Assembly: GCA_945861465.1 (NCBI GenBank)
Contig: CAMAVB010000006.1
Span: 1-64,000 of the forward strand
DNA length: 64,000 nt
Source: Candidatus Kuenenia stuttgartensis
GTDB taxonomy: Bacteria; Planctomycetota; Planctomycetia; Planctomycetales; Planctomycetaceae
Direction of reading: 5' to 3'
In this document: piece after piece, positions 17,548 to 27,868 of the stretch
Position numbering within the stretch: position 1 is the first letter of the stretch
How the letters are laid out: every line of letters begins with the position of its first letter
The notes under the pieces: generated by a model
The model's input: only the letters and a program-made list of their open reading frames with translations
Told to the model about the DNA's origin: nothing
The model's database searches: none
Translations under genes and position numbers: made by a program

Positions 17548-18373
17548 GGCTGTGGTCTATCGTGCGACGACGCTTTCGCCCGGGCTTCCCTGGACTGTTA
17601 AAAATCTGTTATTGACGAGTGTATATTTCACTTTTGAATTGTGCCATTTTTGTTCATGGTTGCTAAGCTTGCCTCGGTGGTAGCTTCGTTTGGTTCAGCA
17701 ACGTGCCCGGCAGCCAGATTCGCTTCCACCTGGGCAAGCCAGTGTGGAAAGCGGCGTGATGGGAATGGTGGCCCAATCTGGTTGCAAAATTTGGCTTCCA
17801 CCTGGGTGAGGCTGTCCATGCCGTCAGTGGCCAGCAGCCGTTTCGAATCGAACCTCTGAGGTGAACATGAATCCCCGCGTGAATGCAGTTGTGGCGACGG
17901 ATAATTAGATGATTCTCACATCGAGCGCAAATCGAAACACAATCTGGCTGACGATCAGGCGCTGCGTCTCGTTCTCCTTCCATGCGATCCCGAAGAGGAA
18001 TCGGGGAAATGGGACACCTTCGTTTTTCGAATTCTGAAGCATCATCTGATGTGAGGATTTCAGCGGCTGATGAATTTACGCCGTATGTAGGGTGGGACAA
18101 GCGACAGGGACGGCACACCATTCATGCTGGTGGGCCTGCGCTCCACTGGTCGTCTGGTATTGGATTTGTGCTTGGCGGAAATAATCACCATTCATGCTGG
18201 TGGGCCTGCGCTTCGCTGGTCCCACCCTACAAATTCACAAACCAGCCGGCCTTGGCTGACGCCTCTGGTTACTGTCAATTTCAACGGCGTGAAGTATATA
18301 CTGTCGATCTCCGAAATCTGCGAATCGCCATCACGATTCGTTCCCGCCTGTACAAATCAAGTGAACGTCCGAC
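17548..18373. other. Repeat-rich intergenic region upstream of the DUF1549 gene
   Basis: About 825 bases without a credible gene. Two direct copies of GGCTTCCACCTGGG-like sequence lie near 17727 and 17790. A CACCATTCATGCTGGTGGGC motif with CTGCGCT follows at about 18117-18150 and again at 18187-18220; the second copy continues into CCCACCCTACAAATTCACAA, which recurs inverted-palindromic at 62031-62090. A GTAGGGTGGGACAAGCGA half copy lies at 18088. The open frames here are translations of repeats. The promoter of the 18374 gene should be near the right end. Confidence 0.5.
18117..18253. repeat. Two direct copies of the GGTGGGCCTGCGCT repeat, family R8
   Basis: Copies at 18117-18152 and 18187-18253 share CACCATTCATGCTGGTGGGC and CTGCGCT; only the second has the full CCCACCCTAC-AAATTCACAAACC tail. 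A third member, with both arms (GTAGGGTGGGACCAGCGGAG ... GGCCCACCCTAC), follows the TlpA-like gene at 62031. Confidence 0.7.
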
Positions 18374-21300
18374 ATGCAGCGAATCGTTTTGACTGCTGTT
18401 CTTCTAATGGCCCCGCTGCTGGTCCCGGCAGATGCGTTGCCACGATGTGCGGCAGAAGATGATGTCCGGCTACCACGAGCGGTTGACTATGAGCGCGAGA
18501 TCAAACCACTGCTGTTTCAGAAATGTGCCGCCTGCCACGGCGCGCTGAAACAGAACTCAGGGCTGAGGCTGGATGCCGGGGAATTGATCCGCAAGGGCGG
18601 CGACAACGGACCGACCGTGGTGCCTGGCCAAAGCATTCACAGCGTGCTGATCGACCGTGTGACTGCACAGGACCACAGCGTTCGCATGCCTCCGGAGGGT
18701 CAGGGCGAAAAACTGTCGGAGTCTCAGGTTGATCTGCTGCGACGATGGATTGATCAGGGAGCCGCTTCGCCAGCCGATGAAAAAATCCCGGACGATCCCG
18801 CTCGGTACTGGTCTTATCAGAGTCCCGTTCGTCCTGCCGTCCCGGCAGTCAGAAATCAGGCATGGGTGCGCAATCCGATTGATGCCTTTATCGCCGTCGA
18901 ACATGAGGAGCGCGGGCTGTCGCCGACCGTTGAAGCGCCCCGGGAGGTCTGGTTGCGTCGAGTCTGCCTGGATCTGACCGGGCTTCCACCAACACGCACG
19001 GAATTGCACGCATTCCTGCAGGATCAATCCGCCGATGCTTTTGAGAAAATCGTTGACGGACTGCTTGCTCGCCCGGAGTATGGCGAACGCTGGGGACGCC
19101 ACTGGATGGACGTCTGGCGTTACAGCGATTGGTATGGAAGTCGAGGCATTAACGAAATCCGTTACAGCCAGCGACATCTCTGGCGCTGGCGTGACTGGAT
19201 TATCGAATCGCTCAATAATGACAAACCGTATGACCAGATGGTTGTCGAAATGCTGGCAGGTGATGAACTGGCTCCGGCGGATTCTGATGTCCTCCGCGCC
19301 ACAGGATTTCTCGGACGCAACTGGTACAAGTTCGACCGCAATGTCTGGATGTTTGAGACTGTTGAACAAACGAGTCAGGCATTTCTGGGTCTGACACTTA
19401 AGTGCGCACGGTGCCATGATCACAAGTTTGATCCGATCACACAGGAGGATTATTACCACTTCCGCGCGTTCTTTGAACCGCATGATCTTCGCACAGATCC
19501 GGTCAGCGGAAACGCAGACACCGAAAAAGATGCAACGCTGGGACCTGTGCTGAAGGAAGGCGTTGCCCGAGTATTCGACAAAGTGATTGAAGCGAAGACC
19601 TTTGTCTTTCAACGAGGCGACAGCCGCTATCCGGATGAGTCAAAGTTAATGACGCCGGCGGTTCCCAAAGCATTGGGCGAACTGACCGGTAATATCCAGC
19701 TTGTGACGCTTTCTCCGGATGCGTGGTATCCACAATTGCGTCCCGCCGTCGCCGATGGACTGATTGCTGCAGCCGAAGCGAAATCGGTGTTGGCGGAACA
19801 GCAGATCGCAAAGGCTCGCGAAGAAGCAGCTCTGGCTGAAAAAGCCGTGGGAGAACTTCAGGCCTGGCGTGAACAGCAGGCTCAGGGAGCGGAAGCCGCG
19901 AGTGTTACCCCAGTGCTGTTTGATGACTTCCATTCGCGATCGGATGTCTGGAACGTCATATCAGGTAACTGGTCGTGGCAGGACGGCAAATTGCTTGAGT
20001 CGTCTGTCGGAAGTTTCGCAACCGTCGTGGCCAACACCATTCATCCCAGAAACTTCCAGGCTCGCGTGCGATATCGAACTTTGCAGCCTGGGACTTTTCG
20101 ATCGGTTGGATTCAGCTTTGATTATATCGACAACGGAAACTCGCAGGACATCTACACGTCCACCGGTGACGCAGCGCAGTCCGTTCAGGCATTTCACCGT
20201 GACAAGGGACAGCAGATTTATCCGCAGCCTGGGATCGTCAGCACCAAACTTTCTGTGGGCGAAGTGACAACGGTCGAGATCACGGTTCGAGATCAACAAC
20301 TGACGATGACGCTGAATGGCGAACACAAACTGGATTACACAATGCCGGTGGCTCGCCGTGACGGAAGATTTGCGCTGTGGGTTCACAGCGGCTCAGCCGA
20401 GTTTCTGGAAGTAAATGTCCGTGAACTGGTGCCGGATCTGAAGGATCTCAGGCAGCGTCAAGTCACGGCGATGCACCAGGTGAAGCTCGCGGAAGCAAGG
20501 CAGATCACCGCTTGGCAGGAACTCGAAGCAATCAAGGCCAGACTTGCGGCCGAACGGGCAAAGTACTTCGGCGAACCTGAGGACGTCGCTCGTGGGAAGG
20601 CTCTCGCCGCCAGTCGTGCGGAGCGCCAGGTTGCCGTTGCGAAGCTGTCGGAAGAAGTGCTGGCCGCAGAGCAGTTTCTGACAGGCGTTCGGGCGTCATC
20701 AGCAACGCCCGAGAATGCCGCTGGGGCTCTGACTGAGGCCGAACAGAAGCACTCAGCGGCGCAGCAGAAGCTCGCCGACGCGAGGGCTGCCGTCGATCAG
20801 GCCGATGGTACTTACGCTGCGCTGGGAGAAACCTTTCCGAGCTCCTCAACCGGACGAAGATTGGCACTCGCGCGGTGGATCACGAGTCCTCAGAATCCGC
20901 GAGCCTCGCGCATTGCGGTGAATCATATGTGGCTGCGTCACTTCGGAGAAGCACTTGTTCCGTCTGTCGCCAACTTTGGACTCAACGGTCAGCAGCCATC
21001 GAATCCGGATCTGCTCGACTGGTTGGCGACGGAGCTGACGGGCGATGGTTGGAAGATGAAGTCTCTGCATCGCATGATTGTGCTGTCCTCGGTGTATCGG
21101 CAGAGTTCCTCGACCATGCATCAATCGGCTTCTGCAATGGCAAACGTGGCCGCCGACCCGGGCAATCGATTTTTGTGGCGGATGAATTCTCGTCGCATGG
21201 AAGCGGAAGCCGTCCGCGATTCAATCCTGTTCGTCGCTGGCTCACTCGATCCTTCACGCGGTGGTCCGGAGATTCCGGAAACGGAGGCCCAAACCAACCT

Positions 21301-21763
21301 TCGGCGGAGTCTGTATTTTCGAAGTACGCCGAACGAGAAAGCCGGGTTTCTCGAGACATTCGATGCCGCGAATCCTAACGAGTGCTATCGCCGCCAGGAA
21401 AGTGTTGTTCCTCAGCAGGCTCTGGCGTTAATGAACAGCCGCCTGTCGCTGGATCACGCGCGACTTCTGGCTGGGAAACTCAGCGACGATGCAGGTCAAG
21501 GTGACGATGCGGTGACAAGAGCGGCCTTCATCACGGTTGCGTTTGGAGCCATTCTGAACAGACCCCCGACGGAGGCCGAAGTCGCGGTGTGTCAGAAGTT
21601 TCTCGAACGAAACATCGTAACGGCTGGCACGGCCAACCTCGCTGTATTTTCCACCGGAGGGGAATCCTCGCAGCGAGCACCTGCGACTGTGGCTTACCTG
21701 CGAGCCCGCGAGAACCTGGTTCATGTGCTGATGAGTCACAATGATTTTGTCACGAGCCGATAA
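18374..21763 (+). CDS. Planctomycete cytochrome c (PSCyt1)-DUF1549-DUF1553 protein with inserted domain
   Basis: 1129 residues with an N-terminal signal peptide. Order: PSCyt1 haem domain (CAACHG, about residue 52; preceded by [13 protein letters not shown]), DUF1549 at about 170-390 ([35 protein letters not shown]), a central insertion at about 460-820 made of two Ala/Glu-rich coiled coils flanking a jelly-roll-like segment ([20 protein letters not shown] ... [15 protein letters not shown]), then DUF1553 ([44 protein letters not shown]). Most family members lack this insertion, which resembles DUF1080/LamG glycan-binding folds. These proteins are exported and thought to act in polysaccharide or sulfated-glycan metabolism; this is not proven. 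The next gene starts 20 bases downstream. Confidence 0.92.
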   Translation: MQRIVLTAVLLMAPLLVPADALPRCAAEDDVRLPRAVDYEREIKPLLFQKCAACHGALKQNSGLRLDAGELIRKGGDNGPTVVPGQSIHSVLIDRVTAQDHSVRMPPEGQGEKLSESQVDLLRRWIDQGAASPADEKIPDDPARYWSYQSPVRPAVPAVRNQAWVRNPIDAFIAVEHEERGLSPTVEAPREVWLRRVCLDLTGLPPTRTELHAFLQDQSADAFEKIVDGLLARPEYGERWGRHWMDVWRYSDWYGSRGINEIRYSQRHLWRWRDWIIESLNNDKPYDQMVVEMLAGDELAPADSDVLRATGFLGRNWYKFDRNVWMFETVEQTSQAFLGLTLKCARCHDHKFDPITQEDYYHFRAFFEPHDLRTDPVSGNADTEKDATLGPVLKEGVARVFDKVIEAKTFVFQRGDSRYPDESKLMTPAVPKALGELTGNIQLVTLSPDAWYPQLRPAVADGLIAAAEAKSVLAEQQIAKAREEAALAEKAVGELQAWREQQAQGAEAASVTPVLFDDFHSRSDVWNVISGNWSWQDGKLLESSVGSFATVVANTIHPRNFQARVRYRTLQPGTFRSVGFSFDYIDNGNSQDIYTSTGDAAQSVQAFHRDKGQQIYPQPGIVSTKLSVGEVTTVEITVRDQQLTMTLNGEHKLDYTMPVARRDGRFALWVHSGSAEFLEVNVRELVPDLKDLRQRQVTAMHQVKLAEARQITAWQELEAIKARLAAERAKYFGEPEDVARGKALAASRAERQVAVAKLSEEVLAAEQFLTGVRASSATPENAAGALTEAEQKHSAAQQKLADARAAVDQADGTYAALGETFPSSSTGRRLALARWITSPQNPRASRIAVNHMWLRHFGEALVPSVANFGLNGQQPSNPDLLDWLATELTGDGWKMKSLHRMIVLSSVYRQSSSTMHQSASAMANVAADPGNRFLWRMNSRRMEAEAVRDSILFVAGSLDPSRGGPEIPETEAQTNLRRSLYFRSTPNEKAGFLETFDAANPNECYRRQESVVPQQALALMNSRLSLDHARLLAGKLSDDAGQGDDAVTRAAFITVAFGAILNRPPTEAEVAVCQKFLERNIVTAGTANLAVFSTGGESSQRAPATVAYLRARENLVHVLMSHNDFVTSR

Positions 21764-21783
21764 ATTCTTCAAAGAACTCCCGA

Positions 21784-23271
21784 ATGAAAACAGCTGCACC
21801 GTCGCGAGTAAGGTCTGATTCCGATATGAAACTCGGTCGCCGACATTTCCTTTCCGACATGGGCATGGGCTTCACAGGGCTGGCACTGGGTTCCCTGCTG
21901 GCCCGCGACGGAATTGCGCGAACTGCCGAGTCAACCGCGGGCGCGGTGGTCGATTCCGCGATCACTCAGTTCGCGCCAAAAGCAAAGAGCGTCATCTGGT
22001 ATTTTATGCTGGGCGGCACCAGTCATCTTGAGAGTTTTGATCCCAAACCGGCTGTCGATAAGTACGCCGGACTGACCATTGATGAATCACCATTCAGGTC
22101 GTCCGTCCTGGACTCACCGTTCTACCGAAAAAACGTGCGAGACTTTGCCGGAACTCCACGAGCCCTGATGGCAAAATTGTATCCCACGCAGGTCGGGTTT
22201 CGAAGACGCGGCGACAGTGGGACTGAGGTCAGTGACTGGTGGCCTCACGTTGGCGACTGCGTCGATGATCTTGCCATTGTGCGGTCCATGTGGACCACCG
22301 ACAATGATCATGCCGCTCAGTTGCAGTTTCACACAGGACGACACATCTTTGATGGCTTTCACCCGTCGATTGGATCATGGGTGCATTACGGCCTTGGTTC
22401 CCTGAATAACAACCTGCCGCAGTTTGTTGTGATGGGTGGCGGTCCGGGAGACTGCTGCGGAGGAGTGGGAGCCCACAGTGGCAGCTATCTTGGCCCGGAA
22501 CACTCCGGAGTCAACATGGCCCTGGACCCGAACAACCCCTTGCCGTTCGGGACTCCGGGTTCCAGCGTGTCGATTGCCGAGCGGCGGGAACAACTGGATC
22601 TGCTGAATGAACTGAACGGCCTTGCCGGGATCCAGTATCCGGATGATCCAGCCATGCGGGCACGCATTAAAAGTTACGAACTTGCGTTCCGCATGCAGAT
22701 GTCGGTGCCGGAAGTCGTGCGACTCAGTGACGAAACGCAACAGACACAGGAACTGTACGGTCTGAACGAACCTGCCACGGAACGTGTCGGTCGCTTCAGT
22801 CTCGCGGCACGTCGACTGGTGGAACGCGGCGTTCGATTTGTTCAGATCTACGACGACGGCTGGGATGCCCATACTGAACTTTTGAAGAATCACTCGACTC
22901 GCTGCAAGGCAGTCGATAAGCCGATTGCCGGACTGTTGAAAGACCTGAAACAACGCGGACTGCTGGACGAAACCCTGGTCGTCTGGGCGACGGAATTCGG
23001 TCGCACACCAGGTGCCGAACGCTCCGACGGACGTGATCATCATCCTTATGGATTCTCGGTCTGGATGGCCGGCGGCGGACTGAAACGCGGCGTTGTGCAT
23101 GGGGCGACAGATGAGATTGGATTTCACGCCGTCGAAGATCGCCACTATGTCACGGACATCCATGCGACGATTTTGCACCAGTTGGGCATCGACTCTCGTC
23201 GCCTTGAATTTCCAGGACAAAAGAGACTGGAGATCGACTTCGGCACGCCGATCCAGGGGATCATTGCGTAA
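21784..23271 (+). CDS. DUF1501 Tat-exported protein (sulfatase-like fold)
   Basis: 495 residues. A twin-arginine-type signal ([24 protein letters not shown]) starts at about residue 16, and a second ATG at 21826 begins exactly there. The body has DUF1501 landmarks: [91 protein letters not shown] and [17 protein letters not shown], the last resembling an alkaline-phosphatase/sulfatase metal site. DUF1501 genes nearly always follow DUF1549/DUF1553 genes in planctomycetes, and here the spacing of 20 bases implies one operon. Exported by Tat, it probably works with the upstream protein outside the cytoplasm. Confidence 0.93.
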   Translation: MKTAAPSRVRSDSDMKLGRRHFLSDMGMGFTGLALGSLLARDGIARTAESTAGAVVDSAITQFAPKAKSVIWYFMLGGTSHLESFDPKPAVDKYAGLTIDESPFRSSVLDSPFYRKNVRDFAGTPRALMAKLYPTQVGFRRRGDSGTEVSDWWPHVGDCVDDLAIVRSMWTTDNDHAAQLQFHTGRHIFDGFHPSIGSWVHYGLGSLNNNLPQFVVMGGGPGDCCGGVGAHSGSYLGPEHSGVNMALDPNNPLPFGTPGSSVSIAERREQLDLLNELNGLAGIQYPDDPAMRARIKSYELAFRMQMSVPEVVRLSDETQQTQELYGLNEPATERVGRFSLAARRLVERGVRFVQIYDDGWDAHTELLKNHSTRCKAVDKPIAGLLKDLKQRGLLDETLVVWATEFGRTPGAERSDGRDHHPYGFSVWMAGGGLKRGVVHGATDEIGFHAVEDRHYVTDIHATILHQLGIDSRRLEFPGQKRLEIDFGTPIQGIIA

Positions 23272-23509
23272 TCGAGATCGCGACGTTCTTAAAGGGAGTA
23301 CCGTCCCCTGCCCACGACTGGCCCGTTTGTGAATTTGTAGGGTGTGTGCCAATCTCGCTAGTTCGCTCCGAGACATCCGACACCGCGCAGCCCAATTGCG
23401 AGTTTGTTCAATTTGACACCTTTCAGTCATGTTGATACCGTGATATTTGCGGCGTGTGTAATTCAGAGTTCTGCGAAAATGACAAGTGACTGCTGAGTGG
23501 TGATCCGAT

Positions 23510-23947
23510 ATGAGCACCAAGCCTGCTAATGGCCCCGACTCGCTTGAGATTGACGCTGACCTGTGGGTCTTGCTTCATCGTTGTCCCGGCAAACACTATT
23601 TGCTTTACAACCCACATACATTCGTCGGACGCATTGCGGTTTATTGCGAATCCAAAAATCGAATCGCGAACATATCCAAAGCCGAAATAGCTGAAACATC
23701 ACGCGAAGCGGGGTACTGGCTCAAAGGGTTCTTCGCCGGTTGTGAGCCTGACTGTCCGAAAACGGAAGACGGCGACATTTTGCCAGACGACGATTCCAGT
23801 GTAATTGAATGGCGTGCGGCGATAAAAGAATTCCCGCAATCCGGGTTGTGGTACTCGGGCGCACGTCAATGCTCGTCTTGCGGCGCTCAACTACTCCCGA
23901 GTACGCTCGGCGAATACTGCCACGAATGTTCCAGCTTGAGACCTTGA
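23510..23947 (+). CDS. Unknown protein with C-terminal zinc ribbon
   Basis: 145 residues, family not recognised. The first 120 residues look like a small mixed fold (WVLLHRCPGKHYLLYNPHTFVGRI; REAGYWLKGFFAG). The C-terminus has two CxxC pairs (CSSCGAQ ... EYCHEC), a probable treble-clef or zinc ribbon. It stands alone, about 240 bases after the DUF1501 gene and 145 bases before the PIN gene. The sequence directly after its stop folds like a degenerate attC hairpin, so it may be a gene cassette; that is inference. Confidence 0.6.
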   Translation: MSTKPANGPDSLEIDADLWVLLHRCPGKHYLLYNPHTFVGRIAVYCESKNRIANISKAEIAETSREAGYWLKGFFAGCEPDCPKTEDGDILPDDDSSVIEWRAAIKEFPQSGLWYSGARQCSSCGAQLLPSTLGEYCHECSSLRP

Positions 23948-23949
23948 AT

Positions 23950-24066
23950 GTTACAATCGGGGCGTAAGAAATATTCGTGGAGCCAAGCCAGGCAGCCGAT
24001 TGGCGGTAGGTCGCGGGTTGAAATGGATACACGTTTCCGGGCATCCCCTGATAGCGGGCGTGCTGC
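23950..24066 (+). other. Possible degenerate attC-like hairpin
   Basis: After the stop at 23947 the sequence runs CAATCGGGGCGTAAGA ... GGAGCCAAGCCAGGCAGCCG ... GGGTTGAAATGGATACACG ... CCTGATAGCGGGCGTGCTG. The order of blocks parallels the better hairpin at 24708-24797 (GGAGCCGCCGATCACGCGGT, TTTCAGACGGAGAAACTG, GATAATCGCGATCGTTAGGC). The final core is GCGTGCT rather than GTTRRRY, so this is weak. Confidence 0.25.
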
Positions 24067-24091
24067 CATTTAATCATTGAGCTTCAGCACA

Positions 24092-24577
24092 ATGGCGCGA
24101 ATTTACATCGAAACCACCGTCATCAGCTTTTACTTCAACGCTCGCTCTGAGGCCGAAATGGTTGCACGCGAACAATGGACACGACGCTGGCTTGATGCTG
24201 CACTTACTGGAGCTGACGAACTTGTGACGAGCCTTGCCGTCGAAACCGAACTCGGCGCAGGCGAATTTCCTAACAAGGCTGAAATGCTAAAGCTGGCAGC
24301 ACGTTTCCCGTTGCTGGATGTGAACGATGCCGTTATCGAAGCAGTCGAGGCATATATCGCGAATCACGTAATGCCGAATGATCCTGGCGGTGATGCGTTT
24401 CACTTAGCCATCGCATCATTTCATCGGTGCGACTTTCTGGTCACGTGGAACTGCCGACACATCGCAAATGCAAACAAGTTTGGACATATCCGGCGCGTGA
24501 ATGGTATACTTGGTCTGGGCAACCCAGCGTTGGTAACGCCACTTGAACTCCTGAATGAAGATATTGACAATGGATAG
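24092..24577 (+). CDS. PIN-domain (VapC-like) ribonuclease toxin
   Basis: 161 residues from the ATG at 24092 (MARIYIETTVISFYF); a start at 24077 would add five residues. PIN landmarks: the first acidic residue in YIETTVIS (Glu replaces the more common Asp), SLAVETELGAG with the second acidic cluster, and GGDAFHLAIASFHRCDFLVTWNCRHIAN with the third and fourth. PIN toxins cut RNA in toxin-antitoxin modules. The downstream frame starts inside its last codons (ATG 24570, stop 24575-24577), the coupling expected of such a pair. Confidence 0.85.
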   Translation: MARIYIETTVISFYFNARSEAEMVAREQWTRRWLDAALTGADELVTSLAVETELGAGEFPNKAEMLKLAARFPLLDVNDAVIEAVEAYIANHVMPNDPGGDAFHLAIASFHRCDFLVTWNCRHIANANKFGHIRRVNGILGLGNPALVTPLELLNEDIDNG

Positions 24578-24782
24578 TTATAGTGAGGTACGCCGCGTGC
24601 GAAAGGCAATGTCAGATGCCGTGGGGCATGATGTTCGCAAATTGGCTGCCACGTTCAACGAGCGCAGATCACAGGTTGCGGATCGCATCATCGACCCCGG
24701 GACAAAGGCAGAACAATGCGATCCACGCGGAGCCGCCGATCACGCGGTTTCAGACGGAGAAACTGCTTCGGCGGCTCGATAA
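24570..24782 (+). CDS. Putative antitoxin partner of the PIN protein
   Basis: 70 residues from an ATG overlapping the PIN stop by eight bases in another frame. The first 45 residues (SYSEVRRVRKAMSDAVGHDVRKLAATFNERR) have the charged helical look of the short partners often encoded after this PIN subtype, usually of the form EVRRIR...HDxRKLA. The last 25 residues are encoded by the attC-like hairpin, so the C-terminus is probably not under protein-level selection. The gene order toxin then antitoxin is the reverse of classical vapBC. Confidence 0.6.
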   Translation: MDSYSEVRRVRKAMSDAVGHDVRKLAATFNERRSQVADRIIDPGTKAEQCDPRGAADHAVSDGETASAAR

Positions 24783-24797
24783 TCGCGATCGTTAGGC
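24708..24797 (+). other. attC-like recombination hairpin
   Basis: The ends resemble integron cores: GCAGAAC at 24708-24714 and GTTAGGC at 24791-24797. Inside, AGCCGCCGA (24731-24739) pairs with TCGGCGGCT (24768-24776), and the outer AACAATGCGAT pairs imperfectly with ATCGCGATCGTT, leaving unpaired bases as in attC stems. The loop side (GGTTTCAGACGGAGAAACTG) folds again. It closes the PIN/antitoxin unit. No integron integrase is present in the window, so at most this is a cassette remnant or a CALIN-type site. Confidence 0.5.
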
Positions 24798-25101
24798 TGG
24801 ACAACGACAATGTGTGCTCTCAGGTTTTCCCCACAACCCCTACCGAATCAGCAATGCGTGCCGATTTGCTACGCGACTGCGTCGGGTGGAACAACGATTG
24901 ATTGCGATTCGGAAGGCGGCAATCCGTTTGCTCGCGGAGTCCTGCTCCGCTCGCACCCTGAACCTCGTGTTCTTTGCCGGATGTCGATCAAAGTAGTTGA
25001 CCGCGATGGTCAGAATTCCTCTGTGGCATGGTCGTTAAGCAGCTAAGGAGACGGCGTGCAAAGTAAATCAGGTCGGGGTTCCCCCATCGAAACAACAACC
25101 G
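24798..25101. other. Short region after attC-like site, no clear gene
   Basis: Two overlapping small frames begin near 24810, both without recognisable features. The DNA right after the GTTAGGC core (TGGACAACGACAATG...) could be the start of another, decayed cassette. Nothing more can be supported. Confidence 0.35.
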
Positions 25102-26076
25102 TTATTTCCGAGGCAGCCATTCGAAGTCAAGGATCTGCAATCGATGGTCGCTCAGCAACGTGGACTGCAGTTGGAAATGAACGGGCTTCAGGCGAGGCCC
25201 GATGATGCACTGATCGATGGCAAGAATTGGCACCGGTACCGGCCATGTACACGACCAGCCCGCGCCCGCTGCATCGTAAGCGTGTCGATAGCCTGGCGGC
25301 AGATCGCTGAAAGCCAGCGATCGTCGCGGTGCGTTGAAGTCGCCAACGGACACGTCGATTTTTCGATCCGCCAGCAGCGCGACAAATGGCCGCAAATACG
25401 GATCTCGAGGTATGGCGATCGACGAAGTCATGTCGGCGATCAGCACTTCCAGGGGCCCTTCGGAAAGTTGACACGTCACATGCCGCGCCTGCAGCGCACC
25501 TCCTCGGACAAGTTGTACGGTCTTCGTCATCGATCCGTGACACGCGACTGCCATTTCATCGACCACGAGCACGTCAAATCCGGTCAATGTCTTTGTGTCA
25601 AACAACACCGGAATTTCAGACAGTACGATGATGTCGGGATCCAGGCTTTCGATGTGTCGCCATTGCTTTTCCCAGCCCATTACGCCCCGCGCCAGATTCC
25701 AGTGGATGAGTCGCAGCGGAATCAAATCTGGTGTTGCGTCGAATGCTGCCGTGTCGGGCGCCGATGAACTCTCGTGCATGTCGATCGTCGAGATTTCCGT
25801 GGTCGTGAACTCTGGTTGCACCCATTGATGCTCAACCCCCAGCAGGATCGCCAGCGGTGCAATCAATAACCCAAGCGTGAGGCGTCGGCTTGTGCGCGAA
25901 AGTTTCAACAGCAGCAATAAACACGCGACGAGTACGGGCGTCGGAAAGTAGAACATCAGGCCCGTCCACCAGTTTCGATCTCGCAAAATCTGGCCCAACG
26001 CCCAAACGGCCACGAGCCCAATAGACAGGATCGGAGCAACGCGGGCAAAACCTGTACCAATCTTCCATGATCCCAT
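25102..26076 (-). CDS. Membrane-anchored endonuclease/exonuclease/phosphatase family protein
   Basis: 324 residues. Three N-terminal hydrophobic segments (ARVAPILSIGLVAVWALG; TGLMFYFPTPVLVACLLLLL; LTLGLLIAPLAILLGV) precede an EEP domain with its usual landmarks: LRLIHWNLARG, DPDIIVLSEIP, VGDFNAP, and LLSDHRLQILDFEW at the end. The metal-binding Asn, Glu, Asp/Asn and Asp/His positions are all present. This TM-plus-EEP layout is common in planctomycetes and cyanobacteria; the active site would face the periplasm. The substrate (nucleic acid, phospholipid head group or other phosphodiester) is unknown. It is divergent from leuC. Confidence 0.88.
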   Translation of the reverse strand: MGSWKIGTGFARVAPILSIGLVAVWALGQILRDRNWWTGLMFYFPTPVLVACLLLLLKLSRTSRRLTLGLLIAPLAILLGVEHQWVQPEFTTTEISTIDMHESSSAPDTAAFDATPDLIPLRLIHWNLARGVMGWEKQWRHIESLDPDIIVLSEIPVLFDTKTLTGFDVLVVDEMAVACHGSMTKTVQLVRGGALQARHVTCQLSEGPLEVLIADMTSSIAIPRDPYLRPFVALLADRKIDVSVGDFNAPRRSLAFSDLPPGYRHAYDAAGAGWSCTWPVPVPILAIDQCIIGPRLKPVHFQLQSTLLSDHRLQILDFEWLPRK

Positions 26077-26270
26077 GACGAATCCCGCTCGCCTCAGAGC
26101 ACAAACAACGTATCCGAAGGGAGCATGTTAACCGAACGAGAATAACCGGCAATGTGCAACCGTACGGCGATATTCGTGTCTTCGTTGAGCGAAACTACGA
26201 TTCTTGCGGCAAAGGATCGCTGACTCGACGATTTGGCTCCGCTATACTGTTGCTGGCATCAGTTAGGATG

Positions 26271-26377
26271 TTTAGGACTGCGACAGAAATAAGTGGGGCA
26301 CGATTCCATCGTGCCGAGCACGTTAAAAACGTGCTCCACGTCCGGAAGACGACAGCTATTTCTGCGCTGGTTCTTAG
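26271..26377. repeat. Palindromic mobile-like element, family R2, copy A
   Basis: About 107 bases with terminal inverted repeats (TTTAGGACTGCGACAGAAAT and, inverted from the right end, CTAAGAACCAGCGCAGAAAT). Two inner hairpins are visible: GGCACGATTCCATCGTGCC and GAGCACGTTAAAAACGTGCTC. A second, nearly identical copy lies inverted at 31990-32096. This copy sits in the leader of leuC, ending 55 bases before the start codon, so it could influence expression of the leuC transcript. Confidence 0.88.
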
Positions 26378-26432
26378 CCTCTGCGCCGCAACGCGGGGGA
26401 TTTTTTGCACATTTTCCATTGAACAAGCTTCC

Positions 26433-27851
26433 ATGCCTGACACACGCAATCTTTTCAACAAAGTCTGGGATCTGCATACCGTACAAACTCTGCCGGGAGG
26501 GCAGACGCAACTATTTATCGGTCTGCATTTGATCCACGAAGTCACCAGCCCACAGGCGTTTGAGATTCTGCGTGACCGTCAGCTCAAAGTCGCTTTTCCG
26601 GAACGCACCATTGCGACAGTCGATCACATTGTGCCCACAGGAAATCAGGCTCGCCCGTTTTTGGACGATCTGGCGGAACAGATGATGTCTGCTATCGAAC
26701 AGAACTGTGCTGATTTTGGCGTAACCCTGCTGGATCTGAAAGATGATCGTCAGGGCATCGTGCATGTCGTCGGACCTGAGCAGGGGTTGACTCAGCCCGG
26801 CATGACGATCGTGTGCGGCGACAGTCACACCAGCACGCACGGAGCGTTCGGCAGCATCGCCATCGGCATCGGCACCAGCAATGTTGCGGAAGTCCTCGCG
26901 ACTCAGACGATGTTCCTCAACCGTCCGAAGGTTCGCCAGGTTGTCGTCAACGGGGAACTGGCTCCAGGCGTCTACGCCAAGGACGTGATCCTGTACATCA
27001 TTCAGAAACTGGGCGTACAGGGCGGCGTCGGATACGCCTACGAATTCGCTGGTTCAACCTTTGACGCGATGTCGATCGAAGAACGTATGACGGTGTGCAA
27101 CATGAGCATCGAAGGCGGGGCTCGGTGCGGCTACATCAATCCGGATCAGACGACTGTCGATTACCTAAAGGGCCGTCCGTTTTCTCCGAAAGGAGCGGAC
27201 TTTGACCGAGCCGCCGCATGGTGGCTAAGTCTTGCATCGGGCGATGACGCTCAGTTCGACGATGTCGTGGTCTTCGACGCAGCCAATATTGAGCCGACAG
27301 TGACCTGGGGAATCACGCCGGCGCAGTCTGTCGGAGTCAGCCAGCCGCTGCCAAGAATCAGCGAAGTGGCACCGGAAGAGCAGACGCTGATCCGTGAGGC
27401 GTTGAAATTCATGGGGCTGGAAGAAGGCCAGCCGATCAAAGGGACAAAGATCGACGTCGCGTTTATCGGATCGTGTACGAACTCCCGCATGTCTGACCTG
27501 CGTGAGGCAGCGCGCATCGTCGAAGGCCACAAAGTTGCGCCGCATGTGAAGGCGATCGTAGTCCCCGGTTCACAGCTTGTTCGCAGGCAGGCGATGGCGG
27601 AAGGTCTGCATCTGATTTTTGAAGCCGCCGGATTCGAATGGCGTGCTGCCGGTTGTTCCATGTGTCTCGCCATGAACCCGGACAAACTGCAAGGCCGCGA
27701 AGTCTGTGCGTCGTCCAGCAACCGCAATTTCAAAGGCCGCCAGGGCAGCCCAACGGGGCGCACGCTGCTGATGAGCCCAGCGATGGTCGCCGCGGCGGCC
27801 ATTGAGGGGCATGTGGCGGATATCCGAGAGTTTGCCGGAGCGATGGTTTAG
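26433..27851 (+). CDS. leuC: 3-isopropylmalate dehydratase large subunit
   Basis: 472 residues from the ATG at 26433, matching family length; a longer frame from 26154 only reads through the R2 repeat. LeuC with LeuD isomerises 2- to 3-isopropylmalate in leucine biosynthesis and needs a [4Fe-4S] cluster; the ligands are visible in GSCTNSR and [10 protein letters not shown]. Other landmarks: [41 protein letters not shown] and [11 protein letters not shown]. leuD is not adjacent but lies 2.3 kb downstream, beyond two inserted genes on the same strand. Confidence 0.96.
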   Translation: MPDTRNLFNKVWDLHTVQTLPGGQTQLFIGLHLIHEVTSPQAFEILRDRQLKVAFPERTIATVDHIVPTGNQARPFLDDLAEQMMSAIEQNCADFGVTLLDLKDDRQGIVHVVGPEQGLTQPGMTIVCGDSHTSTHGAFGSIAIGIGTSNVAEVLATQTMFLNRPKVRQVVVNGELAPGVYAKDVILYIIQKLGVQGGVGYAYEFAGSTFDAMSIEERMTVCNMSIEGGARCGYINPDQTTVDYLKGRPFSPKGADFDRAAAWWLSLASGDDAQFDDVVVFDAANIEPTVTWGITPAQSVGVSQPLPRISEVAPEEQTLIREALKFMGLEEGQPIKGTKIDVAFIGSCTNSRMSDLREAARIVEGHKVAPHVKAIVVPGSQLVRRQAMAEGLHLIFEAAGFEWRAAGCSMCLAMNPDKLQGREVCASSSNRNFKGRQGSPTGRTLLMSPAMVAAAAIEGHVADIREFAGAMV

Positions 27852-27868
27852 AGCACACAGGAGCGTTC

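Noticed and set aside
18557-19612. 351-residue minus-strand frame inside the DUF1549 gene
   Set aside because: Antisense shadow of a well-supported gene; no family features.
22375-23520. 381-residue minus-strand frame over the DUF1501 gene
   Set aside because: Antisense shadow; the plus strand encodes a clear DUF1501 protein.
25144-25767. 207-residue plus-strand frame over the EEP gene
   Set aside because: Antisense to a protein with all EEP motifs; no own features.
26154-26432. N-terminal extension of LeuC to 26154
   Set aside because: The extension translates the R2 repeat; the ATG at 26433 gives the standard LeuC N-terminus and length.
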